Below the pieces are notes generated by a model. That model did no database searches. It was not told where the DNA came from and saw nothing but the letters and a program-made list of their open reading frames with translations. Positions 1-9,367 of a stretch of DNA of 37,821 nt are shown in pieces; the stretch's first letter is position 1; each line of letters opens with the position of its first letter. This DNA comes from an uncultured Bacteroidales bacterium (lineage in GTDB: Bacteria; Bacteroidota; Bacteroidia; Bacteroidales; Muribaculaceae): NCBI GenBank assembly GCA_947072905.1, contig CAMTKF010000027.1:1-37821 (forward strand). Reading direction: 5' to 3'. A program made the translations under genes and the position numbers.

Positions 1-10
1 AACCCTTACA

Positions 11-46
11 AAAATAGCCGCCCAAAATCCGGACGGCTATTTTTTT
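11..46 (+). terminator. intrinsic terminator of an upstream gene outside the window
   Basis: Perfect 10-bp stem (11-20 with 34-43) followed directly by a T run. It would end a plus-strand gene lying left of the window. Read from sequence only. Confidence 0.7.
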
Positions 47-48
47 AA

Positions 49-231
49 GCTATACCTGCTATCGCGGACGGTTGTACGACACAAAACGGAAAACTCGACA
101 CCCTGAATCTGGCACTTGTGAACTTCTCTTCGCCTATCAGTCAGTCTAAAAAAGAAGAATTGTCAAAGTATCTTGGCGCACGACTGAGATTGAAAGACGT
201 GCAGATCATAAGCCTTAAATCCAAGGAATAA
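49..231 (+). pseudogene. short open frame without a start codon, possible gene remnant
   Basis: An open frame of about 60 codons runs from just after a stop at 46-48 to TAA at 229-231. It has no ATG, and no ribosome binding site is visible before its internal GTG or TTG codons. The translation ends in a charged stretch (KKEELSKYLGARLRLKDVQI). I recognise no family. Lying directly behind a terminator and in front of another one, it may be the 3' remnant of a decayed gene, or chance. Confidence 0.2.
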
Positions 232-244
232 AGGCCTGTACCAT

Positions 245-295
245 AAAAAGCCGCAGCCCGAAAGTCGGATAAACAACTTTCGGGCTGCGGTTTTT
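245..295. terminator. bidirectional intrinsic terminator
   Basis: A long GC-rich stem (roughly 251-265 with 276-290, one bulge) is flanked by an A run on the left and a T run on the right, so it can work in both directions. On the minus strand it lies just past the lipoprotein gene that ends at 310 and is the probable end of the RSH-lipoprotein transcript. Confidence 0.85.
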
Positions 296-309
296 ATTAT
301 GACGCTCAG

Positions 310-1137
310 TTACTCAACCGAGTCTACGGGCAGCTGATTCGCCATGTTATCGTTGAGCTTGGCGAGCTGTCGTTCAAGCTTTTCGGCTGTTATATTAAGG
401 CTGCGATTCTTTTGAAGCGCATCGGCATATTCACGTGTGGCGCGGATAGCTTCCAGCCCCTTGGCATCAATCTTCACGGCAGTCTTGCCTTGCGCACCTT
501 GCAATGTCACGTTTGCAGGCGCTGTAGCGTTGCACAGAGCGTCAACAAACTCGCGTGTGGATTCCTGCGAGAGCGACATAATCTCAGAGCCTTCGATTGC
601 CACCGATTCACCGTGTGCTGTAGACACGCCGTTAAATTCCAATGAATTCAATCCTATTTTCTTACCGGCGACATTGGCCACAATAAAGAAATATCCACCA
701 TCATCTACACGCGGTTGAATACAGGTGCGGTTCATCTCGCTGCCGGTATATGCAGGTGCATATACAAAGAAGCCGTCTGTGCCGGTCATCTCAATCTTTT
801 TGAACTTGGGATTCAATTCGTCAAGGCGGGCTTTAAGCTCGCGAAGCTGCAATTCGGCCGAAGCAAGACTGTCGCGCGACAGATCGGCCAGGGCACGCAG
901 ACGTACTGTAGTTCCGGCTTTTCTCTGTTCCAGACAATCGCGGTACGAGCGGTCGAGAGTGTCGAGCAGAACCATTGCAGAATCATAATTATGGGCACTT
1001 ACAAGGTTTTCGGCTCTTGTGAGCAGATCCTGAGCCGCCTCGGCCCGTTCTTTCTTGGTATTGTCGCAGGAGACCGTCGCCGATGCTACAGCTGCTGATG
1101 CCAATATGGCAATGATTGATTTACGAACGTTGAACAT
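310..1137 (-). CDS. putative lipoprotein with coiled-coil segment, function unknown
   Basis: A 275-residue protein I cannot assign to a named family. The N-terminus has a basic n-region (MFNVRK), a hydrophobic stretch and a Cys at residue 24 preceded by TVS, a plausible lipobox, so it is probably a lipid-anchored envelope protein. Residues about 30-110 are charged and helical (coiled-coil-like, rich in Leu, Arg and Glu), followed by a globular part and a second charged helix near the C-terminus. The start overlaps the end of the upstream RSH gene by 17 bp, which implies translational coupling and one transcript. No own promoter is visible. The link to stringent-response control is by position only; nothing in the sequence suggests a nucleotide-related activity. 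Confidence 0.8.
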   Translation of the reverse strand: MFNVRKSIIAILASAAVASATVSCDNTKKERAEAAQDLLTRAENLVSAHNYDSAMVLLDTLDRSYRDCLEQRKAGTTVRLRALADLSRDSLASAELQLRELKARLDELNPKFKKIEMTGTDGFFVYAPAYTGSEMNRTCIQPRVDDGGYFFIVANVAGKKIGLNSLEFNGVSTAHGESVAIEGSEIMSLSQESTREFVDALCNATAPANVTLQGAQGKTAVKIDAKGLEAIRATREYADALQKNRSLNITAEKLERQLAKLNDNMANQLPVDSVE

Positions 1138-3352
1138 CTTTAACGCCTTTTACTGTTTTAAGTTTTTTAATTAATTGGTTGAGTGAGCTTTGGCTGCTGA
1201 CACCCACAACAATGTATCCCTGGAAGATACCATCGTGGCTCTCGATTGATATGTTGCGGAGCGAGGTGCTCTTTTCCTTGTTGATAATCGACGTTATGTT
1301 TGTCACAATGCCTATATCGTCGCGGCCCACAATGCGCAGAGTAGCACCGAACTGGTCGCCGAGTTTACCGCTCCAGCGAGTCTTGATCAACCGGTAGGGA
1401 TAGCGCTCACGTATATGGGCGGCATTAGGACAATCGTGGCGATGAATCTTGATGACGCCTTCGGCTGATATGAAACCGAACACATCATCACCGTAGATAG
1501 GATTGCAACAACGGGCCAGACGATAATTTATGCCCTTGATGCCCTCGCCTATGATTACAACGTCGGGAGCTTCGCCATTGCCGGTGTGTCCACCAGAAGT
1601 ACCTTCCTCCGAAGGCTGATTCTGTAGTACATAAGTTTCAGCCGATATACGCTCGGCGCTCTCGTTGGCGCGACGTTCCATGTCGAGGAAGGCCTCTATT
1701 ACATCGTTCACCTCGAGCTTCTCGGTTGATATATCGGTATAGAATTCGGTAATGGTCTTGTAGCCGAGTTTCTTCACTATTCGCGACAGCGAAGCTTCGT
1801 CGATTTCAATCTTTCGGTTTTTGCATCTGCGCTGCAACATCTCGCGTCCGAGGTCGCCGGCACGGCTCTCAATTTCCTTTATTGTAGCCTTGATTTTATT
1901 ACGTGCCTTGGCAGTCTTTACGAATGTGAGCCAGTCCTGCTTGGGCTGCTGCTGGGGAGATGTGAGTATTTCTACAGTGTCGCCACTGGCCAACCGATAA
2001 TTGATTTTCTGATTCTTGCCGTTTACACGACCACCTGTACAGTGCGAGCCTATATTTGTGTGGATCAAGAATGCAAAATCAAGCAAGGTGGCGCCGAGAG
2101 GCAAGTTGTACAAATCGCCCTTGGGCGTGAATACAAACACCTCCTTGTCGTAAACGTCCATACGCATATTGCGCATGAGCTGAAGGGGGCCGTCTGAATC
2201 AGCCGTCTCAAGTATGTCCCTCACATTGTTCATCCACGCATCAAGGTCGCCCTCGCTTTTGATACCCTTGTATTTCCAATGCGCCGCAAGACCTTTTTCT
2301 GCAATAAGGTCCATGCGCTTGGTGCGTATCTGTACCTCCACCCATTTGTTCTCGGGGCCATAGACTGTAATGTGCAGACTTTCATAGCCATTGCTTTTGG
2401 GTATGGAAATCCAGTCCTTCATACGCGAAGGATTGGGAGTGAACATATCTGTTATAAGCGAGTATGCCAGCCAGCATTCGCTCTTCTCGCGCTCGCGTTC
2501 TGAGTCGAGCACTATGCGGATGGCAAAAAGGTCGTATATGCCGTCGATATCATTCTTCTGTTTCTTCATCTTGTTCCAGATAGAATAAATCGACTTGGTA
2601 CGTCCTTTGATTTCAAATTTAAGGCCTGCTTCCTCGAGCTTGTTCTTCACAGGTGCTATGAAGTCGGCGATATACGCATCGCGCTTCACCTTTGTCTCGT
2701 TAAGTCGTCGTGCTATACGGCTGTAAATGTCGCGTCGTGTATATTTGAGCGACATGTCTTCAAGCGCGCTCTTTATGGTGTACAGACCAAGCCTGTGAGC
2801 AAGCGGGGCATAGAGGTAGTTGGCCTCAAGGGCCACTTCGTTCACATGCTGCACATCAGGATGATGATTTATGGCGCGCATAAGCACGTATCGGTCCACA
2901 ATCATCAGGATTATAACCCTGATATCCTGGGCGAAGGTAAGCAAAAGGTTGCGGAAATTCTCGCTCTGCACACTCGGTGCCTTGGCATACAGTTCGCTTA
3001 TCTTGATCAATCCGCCTACCATGCGTGCCACATCCTCGCCCCAGTCTTCTTCAATTGTCTTGAGGTCTTTAAAGCCGTGGCGACATGGGTTGAAAAGCAT
3101 CATTGCTACAGTCATGTCGCGGTCGGGCGCAATTTGTTCGCAAAGCGCCAAGGCCGTATCTATGCCGCGGCATATAGGGTTGAAACCAAATCGGTCGCGA
3201 TGATAGAAACCGTTTTCAGCGGCTTCGGTCATGGTCTTGTGCAGACGTTCAAGATCATTTGGACTGATGGTGTCACCCAACTGACGGGCAAGGGCATGAT
3301 AGCCATCCAATATGTGTGTCCGCTCTTCGGCGGTAAAAGACAACTGATTCAT
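1121..3352 (-). CDS. relA: RelA/SpoT-family (p)ppGpp synthetase, hydrolase site degenerate
   Basis: 743 residues with the full long-RSH layout: N-terminal HD-type region (about 30-200), synthetase domain (about 245-362), TGS domain (about 400-462), Cys/His region with CC at 615-616, and a C-terminal ACT domain (about 665-743). The synthetase keeps its hallmark residues: GRTKSIYSIWNKM at 250-262, YDLFAIRI at 273-280, NGYESLH at 321-327 and VEVQIRT at 338-344. In the hydrolase region the family's HD pair within HDVVEDT is replaced by FNPCRHG (87-93) and the upstream metal-binding His is also absent, so (p)ppGpp hydrolysis is unlikely. It should make (p)ppGpp from ATP and GDP/GTP in the cytoplasm, and a second, hydrolysing RSH is expected elsewhere in the genome. 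It has its own promoter and a downstream lipoprotein gene overlapping by 17 bp. Confidence 0.95.
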   Translation of the reverse strand: MNQLSFTAEERTHILDGYHALARQLGDTISPNDLERLHKTMTEAAENGFYHRDRFGFNPICRGIDTALALCEQIAPDRDMTVAMMLFNPCRHGFKDLKTIEEDWGEDVARMVGGLIKISELYAKAPSVQSENFRNLLLTFAQDIRVIILMIVDRYVLMRAINHHPDVQHVNEVALEANYLYAPLAHRLGLYTIKSALEDMSLKYTRRDIYSRIARRLNETKVKRDAYIADFIAPVKNKLEEAGLKFEIKGRTKSIYSIWNKMKKQKNDIDGIYDLFAIRIVLDSEREREKSECWLAYSLITDMFTPNPSRMKDWISIPKSNGYESLHITVYGPENKWVEVQIRTKRMDLIAEKGLAAHWKYKGIKSEGDLDAWMNNVRDILETADSDGPLQLMRNMRMDVYDKEVFVFTPKGDLYNLPLGATLLDFAFLIHTNIGSHCTGGRVNGKNQKINYRLASGDTVEILTSPQQQPKQDWLTFVKTAKARNKIKATIKEIESRAGDLGREMLQRRCKNRKIEIDEASLSRIVKKLGYKTITEFYTDISTEKLEVNDVIEAFLDMERRANESAERISAETYVLQNQPSEEGTSGGHTGNGEAPDVVIIGEGIKGINYRLARCCNPIYGDDVFGFISAEGVIKIHRHDCPNAAHIRERYPYRLIKTRWSGKLGDQFGATLRIVGRDDIGIVTNITSIINKEKSTSLRNISIESHDGIFQGYIVVGVSSQSSLNQLIKKLKTVKGVKDVQRS

Positions 3353-3377
3353 ACTTCATAAATTTGGAAACCAATGG

Positions 3378-3408
3378 CAAAGATAAGAAATACACTATAA
3401 TTATGCAA
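3378..3408 (-). promoter_or_regulatory. Bacteroidota promoter for the RSH-lipoprotein operon
   Basis: On the minus strand, TATCTTTG (3385-3378) matches the -7 consensus TAnnTTTG, with TTG (3408-3406) 20 bp upstream as the -33 element. It lies between the A2M terminator and the RSH start at 3352. Confidence 0.7.
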
Positions 3409-3416
3409 GAGCCAAT

Positions 3417-3452
3417 AAAAAAATGGGCAAAATTAAATTTGCCCATTTTTTT
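3417..3452 (-). terminator. intrinsic terminator after the A2M gene
   Basis: A 15-bp stem (3417-3431 with 3438-3452) with ATGGGC/GCCCAT core, 6-nt loop and A/T runs on both sides. It separates the A2M gene from the RSH promoter. Confidence 0.85.
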
Positions 3453-3470
3453 ATTTATTCTTGATTTTAT

Positions 3471-6400
3471 TTATCTTTCATCAATTACAACCGTGGCCAC
3501 TGCCGAGCGGGCGGTGAGTTCGGGTGCATATTGGCTCTGAAGTATTGCCGCTCCTGATGCCACAGTACCTGAGTAAGCAGCTGTCATGTCGTAGGTGTAG
3601 TAGTACGTACCCTTGGGCAGATAGTTGATGAAAAGACGTGTACGGTTATCTGAATTCTCACGATAAGCCGCCGGATTTCCACCGTTGTAAATCCAACCGG
3701 GCAGCTGGTCTACGGGTTCGAATGACGAAGGACGGTCGTCGTTTACGGTCACATACTCCATATTGCGCGGAGTCTTTATCATAAGCTGCTCTCTCACGCG
3801 GTCGCCGAGCTTAAATGTTGAAGTCTCCACCCATTTGCCATTTTTCTCAACGAGGAAACGTTTTGTAATTGAGATTCCGTCGCAGTCGCGGGCTTTTATC
3901 TCCGAAAGCGGGCGTGTGGCTACAGTCACCAGCGAGCCGTATGCCACGGGTGATTCGCCCGTGCGGACTACTGTCAATGTACGTGCTGCGGTTGAAGCGG
4001 GCAAGAGCTGAGTGAATGCGCCGGTAGCCGATTCAACCTTAGACAATTTCAAGGGTGTGCCGTCAACCGTTACATTAGCTGTGGCACCCGATGGAATTGA
4101 ACACCAGTCGGTACCTGTAGCCAGAATTGCGCTCACCAGAGTTGTGGGATCCCATGCAAACAGATCATCATTTGCCTGAGTCTGCAGCACGAGCCATTGG
4201 CGCATTCCGTCGATGAGGTCTTTGTCTGAAGGATTGATACGGGCAAATGCCTCAAGCAAGGTAGCGTATGAATCCATGCTCATCACCGAGCCGAAAGAGA
4301 CTCCCTTGTTGCCCCTGTTCTGAGCAAATTGTTTAACAGAATTCATTATCTGCGCAGCAACAGCCTTGTTTCCGAGCGAATTGAGGATAAGCGCATCTGA
4401 TGCTTTTGCAGCAGTGGTCGATTTCTTCCAGTTTGCCACTATCTGCTGTTTTACCTTGCTTATAGCCTGAGTGCCTTTCAAAGTAGAGGGCTTCCTGTCG
4501 GGGTAAAGACTATAGAGGCGGGTATAACCATAGTCGTTCTCATCCACATGGTTGTCAACATAGTTGAATGCCTTGTCAATAACATTCTGCAACTTTGAAT
4601 CGCCAATGGCAAAGCCAAGACGTTCAAGTCGGCCAACGGTTAAAAGTACCGAACGTGTTGCCCATGACGAAGACTCGTTGCTCCATGTGCCCCATGCGAA
4701 ACCGCCGTCGGCACGCTGCAGAGCCACCAGCTTCTTGACTGCGGTAGCGAGCACTTTGTTGATTGTATTCTCATCAAATGTAAGGGCAAGACGATTGAGT
4801 TGGTCGTTCATTGCATTGGCTGACCCTACAAACGGAGTTTGGCTCAACAGAGCGAGCTTAAGCTCTTCGTTCTTCTGCAGTTTGCTTGTGAAAGCAGAAT
4901 CGGCCGGGTTGGCCTGCCATATATCAAGCACCTCGCGTATCTGCGGGAACTTCACAAGCAGCCCCTTGGCCACAAGTGCGGCGTATGCCGAAGATGCGGC
5001 AGCAGATACAGTCTTGGGTTCAACGTCATACAGACCGGGCAGTGTGCGTACAACGTCCCACACGGGATTCTGGCAGTACTGCACAGCCACGATACCGTCG
5101 CCTGAAACATCTGCCGGAATCTTGGTTGTAAATTCCGGGTCAGACGGGGTGAGATAGAACAATTCGCTGTCTATAGCAGTGGTAGTGGCATCGAGGACAG
5201 GTATAAGAACCTGTTCACCGTCGGTGAAGCTGCCGTTTGTTGATTTTACCCTGTAGCCAATCTGAGAAAGGTTAACAGGTGCTTCAACCTTGCAGGGCAC
5301 GATTGCCTGACCTTTGCCTGTGATTGACGATTTAACTTCTGTCTGCGAAAGCACTGTGCCATCAGCCGGATTGAATATTTCGACTACTGTTGAAATTTCG
5401 GCGGCTGAGTCAGTATTGTTGATCACAGTGGCAAGAACTGTAAGGCTGTCGCCGCGGCGCATGAAGCGCGGCACCGAGGGCTGCACCATCACAGGCTTCG
5501 ACGCAGTTAGAGTGGCTATCATAGACGCGGCTTTGCAATCGGCAGTCCATGCTGTGGCACGGAAGCTCCATGCTCCTATAGCATTGGGTACAATAAAGTC
5601 GAGTGTGGCAATGCCATTGTCGTCAACCTTGATATCCGGCATCCAGAACGCCTGCAAAGTCTCGGCATCGCGGAAGTTGAATGTTTCTTCAGTTTCTTGA
5701 AGCGAGCCATTGTCAGCCGAGGCCTCTTCTTCTGCTTCGGCTGATTCTTCCTTTACAGCATCAGCAGCTCCGGCAGTAGCCATTGCCGACATCTTCATGT
5801 TTACGGCCATGTCTTCCATAACCACTCCTCCGTAAGACCGGCGTGTTCCACGGATATAAACGGGGCTACCGAAGAAATTGTCATTAAACATGAACGAAGG
5901 TTCTTCAACTGAGAAATATACAACTCTTCTTAGCCTTGTATTTACAAAAATCGGCATTACACCAACATTTACATAATCAAGGCTCAATGAATTATACTTC
6001 TTTCCTGAGCCAATGAGGTCTTGCAGACTTCCGGGCCAGCTCAAAGTGCTGAGCGCGTCAAGGGCATGGTTGTAAAGAGTAGCCACCATAGCACCGCCAT
6101 ACAGGCGACCGTTGTCAGAAGATAGTTTCAGATGCCATTGCTCGGCAGAACCGGGAACAAGCTTGTCACGCCAGCTTTCACCCACAAGAGTAAGCTTACC
6201 GGTAGGAATGTCTCGCTTTATCGATACTTCCTTGCTCTGATATACCCTGCCATTCTTTATGGTAAGGATATTGTAGGCTGCGGTTGTTTCTGATTCGGGA
6301 ATAGAAAGAGTTACCTTATTGAATCCGGGGTTCAATCTCTTCAGCATTACCTCTACATTGCCATCCTTTCCGGTGGTGACAAAGTAAACGTAGCTGTCTG

Positions 6401-8870
6401 ACGAGACACCGACATTAACCTCCGCTTTGGTTTCTTTTCTTGAAACAGTATAAGATGTTTCAGGAACTATAAGCTTAAGATTGTCGGGAATAAGGTTGCG
6501 ATTGACACTGTAAAGAGTTACCGAGCCTGCATCGAGGGCATTAAACATGGCTTCGTCAGTGGGGAGAATTGTCAGTTTGTAGTCGCCCACCGGAACAGCA
6601 GCAAAGTCAATTACCGTTCCAAGGCTGTCGATGTTACAATCGCCTTGACCGACTACAGCGCCGGCATCGTTTTTCAGATTCCATTTTGCCTTAACTGCTG
6701 CGAGCTTAAGGTCGCTGCCGAAAGCAAAGATATCGAGCTTGACCGGTGTATCAATATTTACAGAGATGTCACCTGAGCTACCGGTAAGCAGATAGGGTTT
6801 ACCTGCTCTGAAGTATGTGGTTGCTTCGGCAGTTTCGGCCGCTACACTTGTAACTATCAGCTTACATTTGTAATTTTCATTTTTGAGGGTATCTGCAGGA
6901 ATGACTATCCTGAAGCTGCCATCATCTGCTGTAACACCTGTAAAGCTTGCTTCATTCTCGTCCCAATTATAAATGCGGAATCCCCAGTATGGAGTTGAAG
7001 AAAGCTCCACCTTTACTTCTGCACCTGCCACATAAGCACCTGAATAACGTATGGCCTCGCCCTTGACAACATAATCGTTGCCGTCGCGCTCTACGCTCAC
7101 ATTCTTCAATTCAAATACCGGAGCTTTAAAATCGCTCACCATTGCAGATGCCGACACATTGAAGTTCTTGCCTTTGGCTACAATGGTGTATCGGCCGGTA
7201 AGCAGATCTTCGGGAATGGAGAATTTGCCGGCTGCACGGCCATATTCATCGGTATTGACAGTCATGGTGTCAACCGCTGTATAATTGGCGTCATAAAGAA
7301 TGACATCGACTTTCATATCCTTGCAAAGGTTGCTCTGCATCTCGCGCGGATGTTTTGCAGCAGCCACCACAGCCCAGCCAATGCTGTCGCCGGGATGGTA
7401 AACCGGACGATCAAGGAATAATGCACCGCTCAGTATCTCAGCCGGTTGTTCATACGAGCTGCCTGAAACAGCCACATCATAGCCGAAATACACCGAGCCG
7501 GCTTTACCGGTGAGGCGCAGAGGCGAGCGACGGTAAGTATTCTTCTCGGCAGTGACATCAATCTTGAGCAGACCTTTTGAATCTGTCTTGCCTACATTGA
7601 CGAATGCACCTTTGCTGTTCTGCTTTTCAACCAAAATTCCTTCAACGGGTGTTCCGGTTTCAAAATTGGTGACAGCAAGCATATTCTTGCCGTTATTTGA
7701 AATAAGCACAGGCATCCAGGGCGTAAAAGTCACAATATTGCCCTGACGGTTCTGCACCCCGTCGCATACGGCCTCCACGTAGTAACGGCCGGGTTTGTCC
7801 ACCGATACATAAATTGTATCTGAGGCTTTAAGCAGAGCCTTGTCGGTATTTTTCAAGAAATTCTTATAGAAAACCGATTTGTCGGCATTATTGCTTGTCT
7901 GAGGCGAAAGATATGATACTTTAACACCGATTTTTGAGGTATTTCCGTACGTACAAGGTATGGCAAGTTTCTTGCCTGCACAGGCATAAGCAGGCATATC
8001 GAGCCTTAATGCCGGCTTTGTCAACGACTCGAGCTGTGTGTTGAGCGCGGGAGTCATCACATTGGCAGGCTCGCTCTTGATATAGTCTTCAATCATTTTT
8101 ACGAGTGAAGAAATATCATCGGCAAAACGGTCGCCTTCTCTTTGCGAAACGGTTTTCCACAACAGGTATGCTCCACACAGGCCGGTGTGGATTTTATCAT
8201 ACATTTTTTTCAGATCGGCATAATCATAAACATTTACCGTATTCCATATAGCCCATTCAGCCGAGCCGGGAGCGCTCAGCTCCTGCGCCAGACTTATGTA
8301 TTTATTATCCTGTGTATATTTGTTGGCCTGCAAGAAAAAGAAGTCTCTGAGGTACGGATAAAACTGTTCGGCAACATCATCAAAAGCAATGACATCGCTA
8401 TAGTTCCTTACAGGATTCTTGTAGTAAGGTTTGAGCAAAGACGCAGCACTGTCTACCGCTTCTGCAATCTGCTGTTTGAACTGCAATCCGCTCCATTGCG
8501 CCAAATCGGCAGGTACCGGTGTGGCAGGCGCATCAACCCGGTCGTATTTCCATCGGTTGCGGTTGTATATCCGATTGAGTATATTTGCTTTATACAGCAT
8601 CATAAGACCTTTCACTTCCCTGTTATCTTCCACCCGGGCATAGCCGGTGATAAATGAAGGCATGGCAAGAAGCGAATCGGGGTCAATCGACGATTTGGCC
8701 ACAGTGACTTCCATCACAGCCTTGAGCCTGTCGAGCCCTTTGGCTGTCTTAAGGTGTGATTCAGCTTCTTCAATCACAGTCTGCGGATATGCAAAATCCG
8801 GGGATGAAAAATCGGCCTTGGCCGCAAAATAGCAACTCATCAAGATTACAAAAAGTATTATCTTTCTCAT
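3471..8870 (-). CDS. alpha-2-macroglobulin family protein lacking the thioester motif
   Basis: A 1799-residue secreted protein. The N-terminus (MRKIILFVILMSCYFAAKA) is a signal sequence. Cleavage after AKA or lipidation at Cys13 (LMSC) are both possible. The family is shown by an MG2 macroglobulin domain with LDRPVYHPGDSIGW (around residue 485), then the A2M-domain segment WMPDIKVDDNGIATLDF and GAWSFRATAWT (around 1100), then an alpha/alpha-toroid region with LQRADGGFAWG. Where thioester-containing relatives carry CxEQ, this protein has AVQYCQNPVWDVV and then no CxEQ, so it probably traps or binds without a covalent thioester. Proteobacterial homologues act as periplasmic protease inhibitors next to a PBP1c gene; no penicillin-binding protein gene is adjacent here. 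A terminator follows it. Single-gene transcript. Confidence 0.9.
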   Translation of the reverse strand: MRKIILFVILMSCYFAAKADFSSPDFAYPQTVIEEAESHLKTAKGLDRLKAVMEVTVAKSSIDPDSLLAMPSFITGYARVEDNREVKGLMMLYKANILNRIYNRNRWKYDRVDAPATPVPADLAQWSGLQFKQQIAEAVDSAASLLKPYYKNPVRNYSDVIAFDDVAEQFYPYLRDFFFLQANKYTQDNKYISLAQELSAPGSAEWAIWNTVNVYDYADLKKMYDKIHTGLCGAYLLWKTVSQREGDRFADDISSLVKMIEDYIKSEPANVMTPALNTQLESLTKPALRLDMPAYACAGKKLAIPCTYGNTSKIGVKVSYLSPQTSNNADKSVFYKNFLKNTDKALLKASDTIYVSVDKPGRYYVEAVCDGVQNRQGNIVTFTPWMPVLISNNGKNMLAVTNFETGTPVEGILVEKQNSKGAFVNVGKTDSKGLLKIDVTAEKNTYRRSPLRLTGKAGSVYFGYDVAVSGSSYEQPAEILSGALFLDRPVYHPGDSIGWAVVAAAKHPREMQSNLCKDMKVDVILYDANYTAVDTMTVNTDEYGRAAGKFSIPEDLLTGRYTIVAKGKNFNVSASAMVSDFKAPVFELKNVSVERDGNDYVVKGEAIRYSGAYVAGAEVKVELSSTPYWGFRIYNWDENEASFTGVTADDGSFRIVIPADTLKNENYKCKLIVTSVAAETAEATTYFRAGKPYLLTGSSGDISVNIDTPVKLDIFAFGSDLKLAAVKAKWNLKNDAGAVVGQGDCNIDSLGTVIDFAAVPVGDYKLTILPTDEAMFNALDAGSVTLYSVNRNLIPDNLKLIVPETSYTVSRKETKAEVNVGVSSDSYVYFVTTGKDGNVEVMLKRLNPGFNKVTLSIPESETTAAYNILTIKNGRVYQSKEVSIKRDIPTGKLTLVGESWRDKLVPGSAEQWHLKLSSDNGRLYGGAMVATLYNHALDALSTLSWPGSLQDLIGSGKKYNSLSLDYVNVGVMPIFVNTRLRRVVYFSVEEPSFMFNDNFFGSPVYIRGTRRSYGGVVMEDMAVNMKMSAMATAGAADAVKEESAEAEEEASADNGSLQETEETFNFRDAETLQAFWMPDIKVDDNGIATLDFIVPNAIGAWSFRATAWTADCKAASMIATLTASKPVMVQPSVPRFMRRGDSLTVLATVINNTDSAAEISTVVEIFNPADGTVLSQTEVKSSITGKGQAIVPCKVEAPVNLSQIGYRVKSTNGSFTDGEQVLIPVLDATTTAIDSELFYLTPSDPEFTTKIPADVSGDGIVAVQYCQNPVWDVVRTLPGLYDVEPKTVSAAASSAYAALVAKGLLVKFPQIREVLDIWQANPADSAFTSKLQKNEELKLALLSQTPFVGSANAMNDQLNRLALTFDENTINKVLATAVKKLVALQRADGGFAWGTWSNESSSWATRSVLLTVGRLERLGFAIGDSKLQNVIDKAFNYVDNHVDENDYGYTRLYSLYPDRKPSTLKGTQAISKVKQQIVANWKKSTTAAKASDALILNSLGNKAVAAQIMNSVKQFAQNRGNKGVSFGSVMSMDSYATLLEAFARINPSDKDLIDGMRQWLVLQTQANDDLFAWDPTTLVSAILATGTDWCSIPSGATANVTVDGTPLKLSKVESATGAFTQLLPASTAARTLTVVRTGESPVAYGSLVTVATRPLSEIKARDCDGISITKRFLVEKNGKWVETSTFKLGDRVREQLMIKTPRNMEYVTVNDDRPSSFEPVDQLPGWIYNGGNPAAYRENSDNRTRLFINYLPKGTYYYTYDMTAAYSGTVASGAAILQSQYAPELTARSAVATVVIDER

Positions 8871-8887
8871 AATAAAACATTATATTG

Positions 8888-9101
8888 TTTAAGAGCGTAT
8901 TTACTTTTAACACACAATTTAAGTTATAATTAAAGAATGTATCTATTTCAAAAGTTTCGCATTAATCCTGAGGTCTTTTTTGATGCTTTTCGCCAAGTTT
9001 CATCAGTCACATAGCTCGCTATGCTCCTTCTTCAACTTGCGAAAATCATTCAAAAAATACTCTCAGCCTTAACGCGAGTTAAAAGTAAACACGCTCTTAA
9101 A
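8888..9101. repeat. long imperfect palindromic repeat, copy 1 (214 bp)
   Basis: Terminal 24-bp inverted repeats (8888-8911 and 9078-9101) match at 23 of 24 positions. Between them, further arms pair imperfectly towards a central hairpin with stem CATAGC/GCTATG (9010-9015 with 9018-9023). It resembles copy 2 (9183-9354) around the core (GTCACrTAGC...GCTAyGCTCC). It has no ORF of note. The shape suggests a REP- or MITE-like non-coding repeat. Confidence 0.75.
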
Positions 9102-9146
9102 TATGACTGATATACATCAAAAAAGTTTAAGAAGATACAGAATTTT

Positions 9147-9176
9147 TTGCCATATCGCACGTATTTTGTAACTTTG
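9147..9176 (+). promoter_or_regulatory. promoter of uvrB (and ygiQ)
   Basis: TAACTTTG at 9169-9176 fits the -7 consensus, and TTG at 9147-9149 lies at the usual spacing. It predicts a start near 9184 and a leader of about 185 nt that contains the whole second palindromic repeat. No LexA-like box was recognised. Confidence 0.65.
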
Positions 9177-9182
9177 TATGAT

Positions 9183-9354
9183 ATAAGCAATCAATGAAAA
9201 ATAGTTTAAATCATCTGCTTGCCTTATGAACGCATCTTCAACCCTCTTCATCGGTCACGTAGCTACGGCTACGCTCCCTCTTCATCGTATTGAATCAGCT
9301 GTCCATAAGTCGGCACATATAATATATAATATAAACTATTTTCCAATGCTTACT
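9183..9354. repeat. long imperfect palindromic repeat, copy 2, in the uvrB leader
   Basis: Outer arms (about 9183-9207 and 9332-9354) share AAAATAGTTTA/TAAACTATTTT and TAAGCA/TGCTTA. Inner arms include CTTATG/CATAAG, and the core is CGTAGC TACG GCTACG (9258-9273). The core and its flank GTCAC...GCTCCCTCTTC match copy 1. In RNA it would form one large hairpin just before the uvrB start codon. Confidence 0.7.
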
Positions 9355-9367
9355 TAATAAATTCAAT

